From: Aurelia coerulea
Lineage: Eukaryota; Cnidaria; Scyphozoa; Semaeostomeae; Ulmaridae
DNA: 64,000 nt
NCBI GenBank assembly: GCA_039566865.1
Contig: CM076944.1
Coordinates: 5,354,501 to 5,418,500, forward strand
Direction: 5' to 3'
This document shows positions 25,060 to 37,399 of this stretch, piece by piece. The position numbers and the translations under genes are program-made. The notes below the pieces were generated by a model, which had not been told where the DNA came from, made no database searches, and was given only the letters and a program-made list of their open reading frames with translations. Each line of letters begins with the position of its first letter. Within the stretch, counting starts at the first letter, position 1.

Positions 25060-25949
25060 ACAAAAAGGTTGTCAGGATAATTCCTATTGCTACTGATCTT
25101 TCAGAATATCCACTGAGAGTTTCTTCTCCAAACTTCGCAGTAACTTTGGGGCTTCCATTACAGTACGAGTCTTCTTTGACCAAAAGTCAGAGATGCCGCG
25201 CGGAGCACATTTTTGGAGGGGAGAAACTGCTAATTTGAGGGCAAACAAATGCTAATTAACTGAACATTTAATTAGAGTTAATTACGAGGGAAGGCATGTT
25301 TCATGATCCTAGGTGTGGCACACCCCTTTTCCCATTTTGTGCACCTTGAGAACAGCAAGAACTGAAGGTTCTAAAGGACACGTAGTGAATAAAACTATTC
25401 TCATCGTCTTTCTTCCTCATGAGAGTTCAATTTCAATTGATTGCACAAAAGCACAAAATTGTTGCACTCAGAAAAATCTGGCATAGGCCTATAGCAAGCA
25501 TAGATTCACCCTGTCCCCGTTGGCTGAGCCCAATCAATGCGCTCTTGCCAGGCCCGTTGGAAAACGTGCGTGATTTGGCCTACGCGTAGTAGCGAGTGAA
25601 ATAGATTTGAAGGTGCGAGCTGCGAGTGGACTTTAAAAAACAGTGAGAGAAGCAAAATTAACAATAGATCTTTTGTTCTCGCATGCGAGAACCAGTTTTT
25701 GTAGCTGCGAGCAGCGAGTTTGACAGAGTTTCATAGCTGCGAGTCAATGCAAGTTTTCCAACCTGGCCTGCAATCCTAATACTTTTTACACCCTTTGGTC
25801 TATCCACCTATGCTATGAAAATCAAAATTACGATAGCAAATTGTCTTGTGAATTTACTCGCGAACTTGTTCATACATAGATATACATAGATTAGGCCTTA
25901 TATATATTATAACAATTACAATTAGGCCTAAAAGGCCTAGGACCCAGTC
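25060..25949. other. No recognisable gene
   Basis: gagatgccgcgcggagcac near 25190 resembles ggatgccggacggggcac near 53855, perhaps fragments of one repeat. tgcgagc-type words repeat at 25609-25745. Nothing else. Confidence 0.35.
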
Positions 25950-26070
25950 TGCAGAGTATGGCACTTTTCGACGAGATCTCCGGTGTGCAACGAGAAATTT
26001 CTTTTGTTCTCTATTGTCTAATTTGAATAGCCTATTGAAAATCTCCGGTGTGCAAGTGCCATACTCTGCA
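25950..26070. repeat. 121-bp unit with inverted ends and inner direct repeat
   Basis: TGCAGAGTATGGCACT at the left is mirrored by AGTGCCATACTCTGCA at the right; in addition atctccggtgtgcaa occurs twice in direct orientation (25976 and 26041). Confidence 0.65.
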
Positions 26071-26552
26071 CACCTGCCTAGGACCAGAGAGTTCAAAAAA
26101 GTTAACAAACATTGACCTCATGCGGAAACATCTACTCACGTTGTCGCTGTCTTAACCTGGACAGTTTCTTGGACAATCATCTTCGAGGAGGATCTTCGTC
26201 AGGTTTGACGGGCAACGGCTGAGCGAGCTTGGCTTTTCGTCTGGTGCAGTGGAGTTTTCCCGCCAAAAAGAATAGGCCTCCTTTTTCTCTTTACCATTTC
26301 AAACTGGGGCCTGGGGCGAGAGAAAATTTATGGAATGGGGAATGGGAATAAACGCATAAACACAAACGGGAGCAAATCGTCTTCATCATTCTGATTGAAA
26401 TAAGTCATCACAAAAGCGTTAACAAATGCTATAATTACTTGACTCTAGCTTTTCATTCTAGCTTTTCACAAGCTTTTCATATCGAATGAGGATGCTTCAA
26501 CTTTAGGAATTGCAGGTTCTCATCTTCACAAGTGTTGCTATGAACCATAAAC
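26071..26552. other. No recognisable feature
   Basis: No exon-like segment or repeat end was identified. Confidence 0.35.
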
Positions 26553-26878
26553 CCCGGGGGGGGGGGGGGGTACTTAGTATATTTGTCCGACGGGGATGTG
26601 CCGTTTTTAAGGGTATCGTTTTCACCAATTTTTTCTACCACAGGGTATCAAAATGAGGCAATTTTCCTAGAGCAGGTTGTCAAAACATGTCAACGGGGAA
26701 TATTCTGCTAGATCGGGTCGTTTTTCGGTCAAATTTCATGTTTTTGGGTGTACTTTTCACCAATTTTTCCTAGAACAGGTTATCATTCTGAGCGAAAAAT
26801 TCTGGAGCAGGGTAAAAAAAATTTTCCGTGGGCACACCCCCGTACAAATTTAAGTCAAGTACCCCCCCCCCCCCCGGG
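26553..26878. mobile_element. G/C-run-bounded element with perfect 8-bp duplication (326 bp)
   Basis: Begins CCCGGGG plus a long G run and TACTTAG; ends AAGTACC plus a long C run and GGG. Perfect CCATAAAC on both sides. The interior has loose repeats around cagggtatca / caggttatca and a ggggatgtgccg word shared with 27893 and 39405. No coding capacity. Confidence 0.8.
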
Positions 26879-26886
26879 CCATAAAC

Positions 26887-27892
26887 ACGTCAAGCAATCC
26901 AATGCAACTTTTCATGGCTCCAAGCTAAGCAATCACGTGGCCACAAAATCCACAAGTGTGATTGGTTCAATTTCAATACAAACGTTTGGAAAAGGTTTGG
27001 ACACTTATTTCGAGTCAGATCACTCGATTCACACTGCACAAGATACGTGATGGGAGACGCTGAAAAGGTGGATTCCCCACAGTTGAATTGCCTAATTTTG
27101 TTTTCATTGAGTGTTTGCTAGTTATATAAATTGGTTGTTTGAAACTAAAAATGAATGTGATAGCTATACCTTTGTGTAAAACATTGGCAATACCACGAAG
27201 AGGCACATATGAATCAAAACAACATTAAAAGCAGTCGTATGAAGTTATAATTACATCAAGAGGTCACCCACATTAGCAAGTCTAATAATGATATGGTATT
27301 GATTTTATTATGAAATAACGGTTTAATATAGCTTTGCAGATGGTTAACAAGAGTTTACATTCACAGAAAGATACAGATCTCTGAATCAAAGTGGAAAAAG
27401 CCTGGTTAATCTGCGGGCAAATATCACAGAAGTTTGCGCAAATTTCAGCAAATAAATGTATCAAAATTTCTATCCAAACAAATGCAATTTTCAACACCGA
27501 CAAATAGAACCGATGCCGCTGCTGCAATATTTTTTCAAATAAATTTGGTGGTCACTCAATATTAGCTCGGTCATTTGTAATTTATGAAGCTGGCTCAAAC
27601 GAAAAGGAAACAGTGGTTTTCTCTACAATAAACCTACAATAAACAGCATAGATTTGAAAGCATGTGCTGCTAGGTTATAATGAAATTATAGTAGCATAAC
27701 GGTCCTTGTATATTACGGCTCCGAATTACGGCTCTGGCCTTTTGGAGTTCAATAGTAGAAAAGGTTGCCCTGTCTGCTCTTGCCTGAGATCCAGCTCAAC
27801 GAAAAACATGGGAATGAAGGTTGAAATCCGTTGTAGAGATCAAGAATGGAAATTAACCATCTTCGACTCGGCATCGTTTGATTGGTACCAAT
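26887..27892. other. No recognisable feature
   Basis: Nothing supportable apart from AT-rich sequence. Confidence 0.35.
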
Positions 27893-28292
27893 CACGGGGG
27901 GGGGGGGGTTCTTCCATAGTAAAGGTACCTGGGGATGTGCCGCGAGCAAGGGTATACTTTTTCGGACTTCTAGTCTAGCCAAGGGTATAATTGTTTGCAA
28001 TTTTGGCCTACAACGGTCTAGCCAAGGGTATCATTTTTGACAACATTGGTCTAGCAAACGGTCATGATATCATATTTGATACAAATTTGACAATATTCGT
28101 CCAGGAAATCGTCAAAATTTGTCTAGCCAAGGGTACCATTTTCGTAAAAATTGGTCCAGAGAATGGTCAAATTGGTCTAGCCAAGGGTAGCATTTTCGTA
28201 AAAATTAGTCTAGCCAACGGTACCATTTTGAATATGGTCGCGGCAGACCCCTACCCAAAATTTGGCCAAGAGCCCCCCCCCCCCCCCCCGTG
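27893..28292. mobile_element. CACGGGGG-ended element, tandem GTCTAGCCAAGGGTA units, copy 1
   Basis: Ends CACGGGGG and CCCCCGTG. The interior is a run of imperfect units of about 30 bp built on gtctagccaagggtatcat and ttttgacaatattg. Flanking gtaccaat and gtactaac agree at 6 of 8 positions. The open plus-strand frame through the array reflects the repeat, not a gene. Confidence 0.75.
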
Positions 28293-28339
28293 GTACTAAC
28301 TTTGAAAACGTTAGACCTAGCAGACTCAGGCTTTGTGTT

Positions 28340-28580
28340 TGATTGACTCCGACATTTTCTGAACGCCAGGTTTGGTAAGTTTGGTAGGTTTAGAAGACCA
28401 CCTGAACTTTCTTCTCCAAAAGGTAGAACGTTTGGCAGACTTTGAGGATATTCTCGTTGTCATTAGGAAATCGCAAAGGTGAATCCAAAACCTACCGTCT
28501 CAAACATTTGAGTTTGATTGGGAAATATATTTGAGATTTCCGTCTCTGAAAAGCTTGGATTACCAATCAAACACGCACCC
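28340..28580. repeat. Dispersed repeat, inverted relative to 35520-35710
   Basis: The complement of this segment shares with 35520-35710 the order ggtgtgtttga, aaccaatcaaa-like, acaaacattt / aaatgttt, ggtaggtttcggattc-like, gtttcctaat and ctaccaaac. The two copies face opposite ways, one in an ATG9 intron. Confidence 0.5.
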
Positions 28581-28597
28581 TACACAGGTAAGAAAGC

Positions 28598-28657
28598 AAC
28601 CTCGTCCCCAGGGACTTTTGTCATATTGGGATGGCAAAAGGCCCTGGGGACGAGGTT
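28598..28657. repeat. 60-bp palindrome, CCTCGTCCCCAGGG family
   Basis: aacctcgtccccaggg at the left is mirrored by ccctggggacgaggtt, with cttttgtca / tggcaaaag inside. A larger relative is at 52271-52613. Confidence 0.65.
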
Positions 28658-28841
28658 GACGAGAAAGAGATCATGTCGGAGGGCATCTTACTGAGAGGCA
28701 TTTTGGTGCAATGCATCTCGGTAAAGATCATGATCGTAGCGTGTGAACAGGCCTGAAAATTTCTCTTCGAATTCAAGACAGGAGCTTGATTTGAGATTAA
28801 CATGATGGCTGCTGCTATTTCAGAAACGTATGAACGAGAAG

Positions 28842-29000
28842 GGGCACTGGGGGCACGTGCCCCCAACATTCTGCAATAAACGAAAGGGTCCCCTTTTATT
28901 TCAGGAAGTTTCCTTTAAGCTTGATGAAAAGTGCCCTGAAAACCTCAACGCTTAAGATACTTCCTACCCCACCCCCCCCAACCCCTCTGTCTGACAATAC
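28842..29000. repeat. GGGGGCACGTGCCCCC repeat, copy 1
   Basis: Shares ggcacgtgcccccaa, tgcaataaa, ttttatttcaggaag and gccctga-like words, in mixed order and orientation, with 50965-51110. Probably the end of a DNA element. Confidence 0.45.
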
Positions 29001-30959
29001 CAAAAGATATGGACTTGGCTAAATAAACATTTCCAGAAACACAAAATAAACATGTTCTGATAATATTAGAAAGTACAATGCCAGTAAAAAAGTTAAACAT
29101 GGTGAATACAATGTTACAAATTATTTGTACATATCAAAGTAATTGGCTACGTACATACGTACACAAGGATTTACAACAATTTTACAGTGTTTCTATCAGT
29201 TCTATTTTAAACCATCAAACGCAAATATATTTAAATTCTTCAAACTCAAGGTATCATGGTTGTTTGTATAAATATGCTGATATGTTCTATCTTGACGGAA
29301 TTCCACAAACTCGTGTAAATATTGTCAGCACTCAGCAGTAAACAGCAACTTCTACATCTGCAGCCACTCAAAATTTTGTTTCCTTCGTCCTGGAAAATAA
29401 CAATTATTCTTTAAACATGAACTGTCCGACACTTTGAGGACCGCTAAAGCTATCGTAGTGCGAGTTAAAGTTGCTTATAATTATACTTCCATGCGAAGCG
29501 CTGGATCTAATTTTCAGATTTTATTGACATATCTATGTTAATATAAATCGGACGAAATTAGACTTTTCCCCAACTGCTATCAAATTTATGCATACATGTC
29601 ACTAATTACGCCCTTTCCATTGTAAAGGAACCTTCTGTGACCCACGCTGTTCAACGAAGTAACGTCAACGTAGTTAATAGGAAATTTCTTGTGAAGTGTA
29701 TAGTGCAGAAATCCTTTCAGTTTTCAAGAAAAATCCCTGAAAACCCTTGGAAAAATATTTGCTTTCAAAAATCTTGCTCGAATTTTGAAATTGTATTTTG
29801 TTTTGGCGATATTTTGAATACCTTCGTGCCGATTTCATGAAATATTCTCCAAACCTTATATGAAACATTTCATGGAATTGTTAAGACTTAGTATCAAATA
29901 GAAAGCTCCTTGTAATTTTTCGTAGACAGTTCTTATAACAGCCCTGAAAAAGTCCTGCATGGCAGGACAAAATATTGGTAACAAATATAATTCACAGATA
30001 TTTGCTGTTTTTTCGTTGTGTTGCAGTGTTTCTGCCTACAAATTCATAGTTCTTATAACTTTAAGAATATGTCTTAAACCACATTAAGTGTATACATTGA
30101 GCCTCATTCACCCATCATAGTTCTTATAACTATATTTTAAACAGACACAGGACCAAAGCGTTCCAGACAAGAGACCGAAAAAGAGACACTATTGGTAAGC
30201 CACAATTTCGACTCTTCTCCATGGGGTTACACAACTCCACTACGCGAAATCCGTAAAGCAGACATGTAGATTAACACAATACTTAATTATGACCAACAGT
30301 ACCCTAATCTGTACAAAAATTATATTAGCGTTAAGAAGGAAAGAAGGTGTGACCTAGCTCGGGACGCATACAAAAAACAAATTGAGGCCTGCCAAAGGAC
30401 GAATGATCCAACTCAACAGAATGTTGTCATTGTTTGAATAATCATACTGCAAAACTATGCAACTTATTCGTGAAATTCCCAGTTCTTCGTCCTACTTAAT
30501 TTTGAGCTCTGCACTTAAAGGGGGTCCGTCATCAAAATATAAACAAAATGATGATTTTGCAGTTTTTTGAAAGGTGATATCTCACAGGATTTTCGTATTT
30601 TTTTCAAATGAAAGTTGCTGTTTGGGCATTAATCGTTGTACTTCACTAAGGAACAAACTAAACATTCATATCTTCTACGATTGCTCGGATATAAGTGGAT
30701 TCTTAACGGTCACTTTTTTGTGGTTTGGGTGAAGCCACCGAACAAACTGCAGAGAACAATGGATGAACAATGGATAATCCCCGACACGTGTGAGTTTACG
30801 GATTTATTTATTGTTTGACGACGGAGCCCCTTTAATTTTCAATGTACCAGCGTATGAGTAAACAAGAAAGACAATCCTCGTTTGAAAGCCTACTGCTCCC
30901 TGAATATCAAGACGGCAACACCCGCACATATATTATCTAATCATGGACATGTTCAAATC
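29001..30959. other. No recognisable gene
   Basis: AT-rich. The word tagttcttataac occurs at about 30047 and 30117, with a variant near 29929. No splice-bounded coding segment seen. Confidence 0.35.
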
Positions 30960-31288
30960 CAGTTTAAAATTTATCTGATTGAAATCGGCAACTCCGTTCT
31001 GAAATTCTGAGGGATTTTCTCGCGAAAGCCACTTCAGAAACCTCAAAACCGGCCTAAAATCAAGAAAAACATTTTCTGCCTTACAGCAACGATTTCGAGA
31101 TGTTTTAGCACGTGTTATCTTTTTAAGAGGATGAAACTGCTCCGAATATTGTGCCTGGCAGAAATATGAGGGAAATTGGGTCGTGATATAATTCCATTTC
31201 GAAGGTTTCTTCAAGGGGCCATCTCGAGAAAATTCCCAATAATTCCAGAACAAAATGGCCGATTTCAGTCAGGTAAAATTTAAAACCA
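30960..31288. mobile_element. Palindromic element (about 329 bp)
   Basis: The left arm (cagtttaaaatttatctgat, tgaaatcggc, gggattttctcgcga) is mirrored by the right arm (tctcgagaaaattccc, gccgatttcagtcagg, taaaatttaaaacc). A 106-codon minus-strand open frame inside is a by-product of the arms. Confidence 0.6.
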
Positions 31289-32455
31289 ATTTAAATAGGT
31301 CCACTATCAAATAATATATTTTCCAATATCATTTACTCGAGATCTAGGAAGCAGTGGTCATTCAGAACGGGACTATTTCTTTTATTCACCCTCTGATTTA
31401 CTTATTTCTCTTGTTCCGACACAACCTTGCGACCACTCCTTTTATCTTTCCAAAATTTCCAAAACGCACTTGTTCGACTTGAATCAAATGTTGACTCAAA
31501 AAGACATTTTGTGCACTGCCTCATATTAAAAAGACATTCCATTATCAGTAAATCAGGTCGTGTACCTATTTTTATTTTCTCGTTTCAATAAGATAATTCG
31601 AGCAACAGTTCTTTGTAGATGCTTGACACTCAAATGTATGGAGAAAACAATTTAATGTCCTATTACTTAAAGCAAAGTGTAATTGCTCCTTTTTACGTAA
31701 AAGTATATGATAAAAGTTAAACATTGTACACTCGAAAATCTCACACCCTATCTGCTTACAATAAATCCGATGAAAGCAAAGCCATAGTTCAATAGCAAAG
31801 GGCGACGGCTAATGATCAGTAAAATTTTCAAATTGTATTAATGACCACATAATGTTTTGGGAGCTGAGTGACAGCTACTAAAATTACTGGGATTGGTTAA
31901 GCTGGATCTCCTTACATCGACAGAGCAGCTGATCAAAGTATGGTTCACGTTTAGCCTTGATCAAAAATTCTTTACAGAGATGCGAGATGTTTAGAAGCAG
32001 CATTAAAAATAGTTAGTCAAAGTCAAGGGGCTAAATTTCTGGACGCTGCGCCTCCTTTTCAAGAAATTTACTGGAATTAGATTTGCAGGAAAATTATCTT
32101 GAAACAGTTCATATCTTACTGTTCAAATTCAGCGTAATTTGTGATGGGCATTAATATGGAATGTAACATAGAATTGTCGAGAAATAGTCATCAAGAAATT
32201 AATTGAAATCATGACTTGTTTGTCGTCATCCTCACTTTGCAAGACGTCTAAGCAGTCTAAATTTTGATGTTTCATTTATTGACTTTGATAGCGATTCATG
32301 CTTTGACCTTTCATCTTTCAAGTTTTAAGTTCATGACGTAAGTTCACTGAGCTCTGATTTTCTTGGATTTCTCAGTTTGGGAACAATACTACTGCTTGTT
32401 ACAAGTATTGTCAGTTCTCAATTTTAAACTATGAAATACCGTCAAAGTTTTAGTT
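31289..32455. other. No recognisable gene
   Basis: AT-rich sequence beyond the ATG9 3' end. No exon or element ends were convincing. Confidence 0.35.
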
Positions 32456-32580
32456 AGCCCCCTCTCTATTTATCCCCCTCTCTATTTAGCCCCCCTCTCT
32501 ATTAAGCAACCCTCTCTTATAAGCCCCTCCCCTCTGAGCCAACATTTTAAATAAGCCCCTCCTCTCTATTAATCCCCCCA
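32456..32580. repeat. Imperfect tandem CCCTCTCTATTTAGCC array
   Basis: About six units of a C-rich 17-20-bp motif (ccctctctatttagcccc and variants ending aagcccctc). It lies just beyond the candidate ATG9 polyadenylation signal. Confidence 0.7.
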
Positions 32581-32617
32581 CTTATATCAAATTCCAGAGG
32601 CTAACAAAGATTTTCAA

Positions 32618-32623
32618 TTTATT
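32618..32623 (-). promoter_or_regulatory. Candidate ATG9 polyadenylation signal
   Basis: AATAAA on the minus strand about 545 bp downstream of the stop codon. It is the first canonical hexamer I noticed after the terminal exon. The cleavage site itself cannot be seen from sequence alone. Confidence 0.35.
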
Positions 32624-33167
32624 CAGCTAAACAAGTTTGCATGTCAATTTTAATATGGTTTGAGATAAAAACTGTGTGGAATTTATGTACCTGACTCACA
32701 AAATTGTATGTTGAATCCGCAAAATATGGGGTAAAACAACTGAAAAGGTATGATAAATATCCTTGCCGTTTGATTTTGTGAAAAAACTCCCCCTCCCTAA
32801 TAAGCTTATTGTTAAGATGGAATTTCAGGTTGAAAATAAACAAGGTCTACCGAAAGGGGCCTGTTTTCTCCTGAAAGCAAAGGGTATAGCCTAAATTTTT
32901 GGCCAAAAATCGGTATTTTTGGATTAAAGATTAACGAAATTTTCTTAAATCCTTTGTCAGTTTAGGGACGATAGTACTGATTTTTAACAACCAATTTTTT
33001 ACATCTACGTTGATATGTTACCTCAACAAGAAAAATAAGTTTGTTGGAATCTGAGAATCAATTGAAAAACTACACGCTTCCAAACTTCTGTGCATTTTTC
33101 TGACTCAACCAGTAGATTTCAACAAATAACATCAATAAATCTCTATAAATATCAATAGATCATTTAC

Positions 33168-33344
33168 TTACCCATCGCTTGATGGGGGTGGGTTTTCAAT
33201 ATCCTCCCTTTCATCTTCGCCACTCATTTCAGGAGTATAATCTGGCCACGGCCGTCTTAAACTGGGATATAAACCAACACTTGGCACGTCACCTCTGCTT
33301 TCATCTGTTATTGATTCGTATGGTCGAACATTTTTGTCTCTGAG
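33168..33344 (-). CDS. ATG9: ATG9 terminal coding exon
   Basis: This 177-bp exon starts after acceptor taaaacg-type sequence ending tttag and encodes 58 residues followed by TAA at 33170-33168. It begins LRDKNVRPYESITDESRG and ends with an acidic, proline-containing tail, SGEDEREDIENPPPSSDG. Vertebrate ATG9A also ends in an acidic and proline-containing stretch. The stop codon is embedded in GGGTAAGT, which could also act as a donor. I take it as the stop because no convincing downstream exon was found and the tail type fits, but a spliced alternative is possible. Confidence 0.85.
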   Translation of the reverse strand, partial: LRDKNVRPYESITDESRGDVPSVGLYPSLRRPWPDYTPEMSGEDEREDIENPPPSSDG

Positions 33345-34654
33345 CTAAAACGAAAGATGAGTATGAAGTAATCGCAGGGTTCAAGCGCATAAGAAGCAAA
33401 CTATTATCTTTCAGGATTTCGAAAAATTTTCATATTTAGTGCCTTTATATTATCATAGACACTGCAGTAGAAAAACAGACGGGGTTTCAATTACTGTCAT
33501 CGTTATGTATTGATGATCAGACTTCTTCGAGGTGCTGTATTTGATAGGCTAAGAGCAAGGAAACAAAAAGACGAAATGACTGTCATGTGAAACATAGGCA
33601 AGAAAGTTTCATATGTTAAACGATCTTGACATTTCATACGCTTAGAATACATACGGAGGCTCCCTTGCCGCAATACGTTGGGTCTCGTATGCAGCGATCA
33701 ATCAAATCCAAACGTGGAACAATGCAATTTATTCATTTAAATGCAAATACACTGCCTCCATTCCATATGAAGTGCGACAGCACACAACAAGAACAATAAT
33801 TAAACAACTAACCATAACTAATAGTTGGGGATAGCAAGGCCTTTATGCAACGTTTCGATGTCGCATTTTTAGTGCTTCTTTGACAGAGAATACAAAACTG
33901 GCTCACTCCTATTCCTGATAAGATAAGGTGCATGAATTACAACGTGGGCCAGTCTTTTTCTTTATATTCATAAAATGTTACATTACATGTTACCTACTAT
34001 ACTTCCTAATTACTATACTACAATACAACACTACAGGTACGATACCACGGGCAGCAAAAAACAATGACTACGCCCGTGGCCATTAACATAAAGACATGCA
34101 AATAAATGAGATTAAGGGGAGATTAAGTAAAACAACTACAAAAAGCTACGCATACAATACAATTAATTACTGACAAATACTGGGAACTGTTTCACATTTG
34201 ATGTAAGGCCAGCATCGGCGCACGATACCGAATGATAGGAACCATGCTAACTGGCTTTGTCGCTCAACCGGTTTAGTGTAAACGGCGAATACGGCATCAT
34301 TTCCTGTCGGATTCACATCGAGAAGATAATTTGGCAAATGAAAGCATGCGCCTTGACAAATCCTCGCTCTGCGCATGGTCAAAACCTATCGTATTCATTT
34401 TGTGCCGGTATAGTGTAAACAGCGATTCCGTTTGCACAGAGAAACCAATACGGCACAGTTTTATGCCGTATTCATTTCGCACCACCATAGTGCAAACGGG
34501 GCCATATGAGGGCAGTTCGTCATATGCTGGGCACTCTGTTTGAAAATGGGCTTCATCTTCTATACAGCTGTCTGGGCACATCGTACCTAATCAATGAATA
34601 AATATCCAATATACAATGTATTGTTGATATAACAATAGATTTGTGTTTACTAAC

Positions 34655-34783
34655 CTGATGAACGTACAGCATACTGTTATTCATTATTGTATTAGCCTGA
34701 TCAGTTTCCAGTACAGTATTTAATGATGGGTAATGCATTGGTCCTATGAATGTTGTCACGTCATCCGGTTGCATGGATTGCCC
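34655..34783 (-). CDS. ATG9: ATG9 exon i (tail)
   Basis: This 129-bp phase-0 exon encodes 43 residues, GQSMQPDDVTTF... to ...MNNSMLYVHQ, with acceptor ccattttttgtag and donor gttagt. The end, MLYVHQ followed in the next exon by LRDK, resembles the vertebrate ALYMHQLHKQ motif near the ATG9A C terminus. The central part is not recognisably conserved. Confidence 0.85.
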
Positions 34784-34890
34784 CTACAAAAAATGGATCA
34801 CAATCATTGTCAAATTTGATTGTGATTCGATACTAAACCATTCCTCAAAATCTGTCTGTATCTCGGGAATCGTTCGAAAAATGGAACAAT

Positions 34891-35270
34891 GGCCTGGTTC
34901 AAATGTAGCTCTTCTCATGTGCCGAACTTAACTCGAGAATTAAGTACAAGAAGGGCACGACGTTTGAATCAATTGGGTACTTCAGGTGAGTTAGGAGCGG
35001 CAATCTACTTTAGATTGGAAGAGCTTGGCGAGCTGTACGACTCAAGCACGGCTTGGTTTCAAACGTCAAACTACTCATGTGCCGCGAGCACAACGCATAA
35101 GTGCATTTAAATACATGAGTTTATGCGCCTAAATTAAACTAGATACTTCATGTAACAATTGCAAAACATACTTAAGTTCGACGTTTGAAACGAAAGGCAC
35201 GCAAAACATGCATAAGTGTCACTCCTGAGTTAGGTTCGGCACTTGAGAAGCGGGACGATTGAACCAGGCC
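34891..35270. mobile_element. GGCCTGGTTCAA-ended element (380 bp) in ATG9 intron
   Basis: GGCCTGGTTCAA at the left mirrors TTGAACCAGGCC at the right. Inner arms share tgtgccgaacttaactc / gagttaggttcggcac. No clear target duplication. In the 645-bp intron between exons h and i. Confidence 0.65.
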
Positions 35271-35428
35271 TACTGGAAAGTGTTGCTATTGTCAGATAAA
35301 ACTTCACGTTCCTTCGAGAAAATATCTATAAAACCACTAATAATGCGACAAGTTTTATGAAACGGCGAAACAGCTCCTTTTGTAAGGAATACATTTCAAT
35401 ATGAAAAAGGAATTTTAAAGAAACATAC

Positions 35429-35496
35429 AGGTGTTGCATTCTGTGGAAGCGATGAATAAGGCAATGATCCTGACATCGTTAAAGATTCTTTCATTG
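35429..35496 (-). CDS. ATG9: ATG9 exon h (tail)
   Basis: This 68-bp exon has acceptor tctgtttttcag and donor gtatgt. With the G carried over it encodes AMKESLTMSGSLPYSSLPQ plus NATP and ends in phase 0. The sequence is serine- and proline-rich, like the low-complexity tail of ATG9. It is supported by splice signals and by frame agreement with both neighbours, not by strong residue conservation. Confidence 0.78.
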
Positions 35497-35519
35497 CTGA
35501 AAAACAGAAAATCGATGAA

Positions 35520-35710
35520 AACTCGATGGGTGTGTTTGACCAGTAATTACAAACCAATCAAATTCTGAAAACAGTAGGCTTCAGAGAGATGAAAATACAC
35601 TTCCGAATCAAACACAAACATTTAAAAAAATGGTAGGTTTCGGATTCCCCAAAACGGTTTCCTAATAAAGAAGAGAAACTCTCAAAAAACTACCAAACCT
35701 CCTGGGTTAA
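35520..35710. repeat. Dispersed repeat, partner of 28340-28580
   Basis: See the entry at 28340. This copy lies in the ATG9 intron just upstream of exon h. Confidence 0.5.
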
Positions 35711-36764
35711 AGACAAAAGACGGAGGTATAAGGCAACTTAAGTTAGAGGCCTGGGCAATCTAAATATAGCCTATTGTATTCCATTGTATTTGAGATTATC
35801 AAATCAATTGGCCAACTGAAGGCATGCAGCCATCTTTAGTTCTTTTTTTAAATTAGACAACATATCCGTCAAAAGTTATCCATTTTATGCGTTGCAATCC
35901 TATTAACCCAGTTGAAACACGGGTAATCTTAAAGATGGGTCTCGGAGTGGGTCAGTTTTAACCGGGGTATCTTTTACCCCACCTACCTGTGGATTATTAA
36001 AAACGCCAAAAACGGATAAATTCTAACCCAGTTGCAACAGCAACAACATGCTCTACTTTTGGCACTTCAAACTAAAGTTGGAAATATGAAAAGAGAGATA
36101 AAACGACCAAAAACGTCTGCTGGAAACGATTGAAAAGGTATAAGGACGGTTGTACGGTAAAACTAGCATTTCCATTGACTCAATTCAAATCGGATTAGTT
36201 TTAAGCCGCTTTTGTTTCAACCTGGGCCAGTGGATAGCCAGCTTGAAGCAACCGCAGATACGAAGAAAAAACTTCCATGGAGGAAGTAAAATTACTTTGC
36301 TATGCAGCTGTGATATCTAACGGTAAGATCAAGAAGTGGAATTTGGGCGCGTCTGTAAGGATGAAAACAGCCACGATCGATGACCTAGACATCAAACGAT
36401 ACTCTGAAGAAATGAGTTATCAAACAAAGGAATTTCTTGGTGTGTGAAAAGGTTTCATTCAATGTGGTTTGAAGTGTCACCTAGGAGTCATATAGCCACT
36501 ATGTTATCCTTGAACAGGGCAAATTGAAAAACAAAAATGAAAAACAATTTTCTGGTGTTTAAGTAGAATTGTCCCGCAATCGTCGAGACCGTCGAGACAG
36601 ACTTACGGCAAGTCTAGTGTTTAAAAGGATCTATTTAATGTGGTTTAAGGTGTGTTCCTTGATATCGATAAAAAAGAGCCAACTGAGGGTCGCCAATTCC
36701 AAGTAAATTTGGAAGATGTGCAGGTGACTACATCCATGGTTAACGGTTCAGTGCTGTGAATATA

Positions 36765-37382
36765 CCGGGTGTCCCAAAAAAGTACTCCCGTTTAAAAATC
36801 ACCAAAATTTGATAACAAGGCCGATCTTCAATTTTCTGTTTTGTCAAGTAGATCAAAGACCGAACTATTTTCGAAGACATAGCTGATCTTGCAAGTAGTT
36901 TAAAAATGAACAAATTTAGCTCTTTTTAGGGCTACATGGTTTTGAATCATGCTGCAAAAAAGCACCGATGATTCCCAAATCAATTTCATTGTGCGTGTAA
37001 AACTTCTAGTATGGTCATACAGCAATGGTGCTACGTCACAAGTATTAATTAGATGTATTGTTCTCTATTGTTTTAAGAAAAATTGCCCCCCGACATAAAT
37101 GACAGAAATAAATGCGCACTATCATTGGAGACTTCGATGATGATAAAAAAAGTGAAAATTTTGACTCTTAGGCAAGATTCAGTATTTTGCTTAAAAACTA
37201 TAGCTCAAAATAAGGTTTTTCAACGAGTACATTTCCTACCTTGCGGTATCAAAGCAAACATTTTATCATCTGTGAATATTTTTGGGTCTTTGGCAAAGCA
37301 TTTCATAGAGAAAAGTCTATCAAAGGCTTGATAATCAATTTTTGGTGATTTTTAAAGAAGAGTACTTTATTGGGACACCTGA
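36765..37382. mobile_element. Mariner-like element in ATG9 intron (618 bp)
   Basis: TA-flanked ends CCGGGTGTCCCAAAAAAGTA and its complement at the right (tactttattgggacacctga), followed inward by aaaaatcaccaaaa / ttttggtgattttt. No transposase. The terminus resembles that at 3670, so both may be related Tc1/mariner-type elements. Confidence 0.7.
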
Positions 37383-37399
37383 TATGTTAGCAGGATTAA

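Noticed and set aside
26721..27050. Protein-coding frame across the C run at 26860
   Set aside because: The proline run is translated from the C run at the end of a mobile element; no other support.
27893..28292. CRISPR-like array
   Set aside because: Units are imperfect, there are no unique spacers of fixed length, and transposon ends with duplications bound the array.
27991..28299. 102-codon repeat protein with GLAKGTIFVKI motifs
   Set aside because: It is the translation of the tandem array of a non-autonomous element with 8-bp duplications; copies differ in frame and length.
31840..31928. An additional 3' ATG9 coding exon after 33172
   Set aside because: A short open frame after a weak acceptor is in phase, but it is at chance length, with no conserved residues, and the preceding exon already ends in a stop with a fitting acidic tail.
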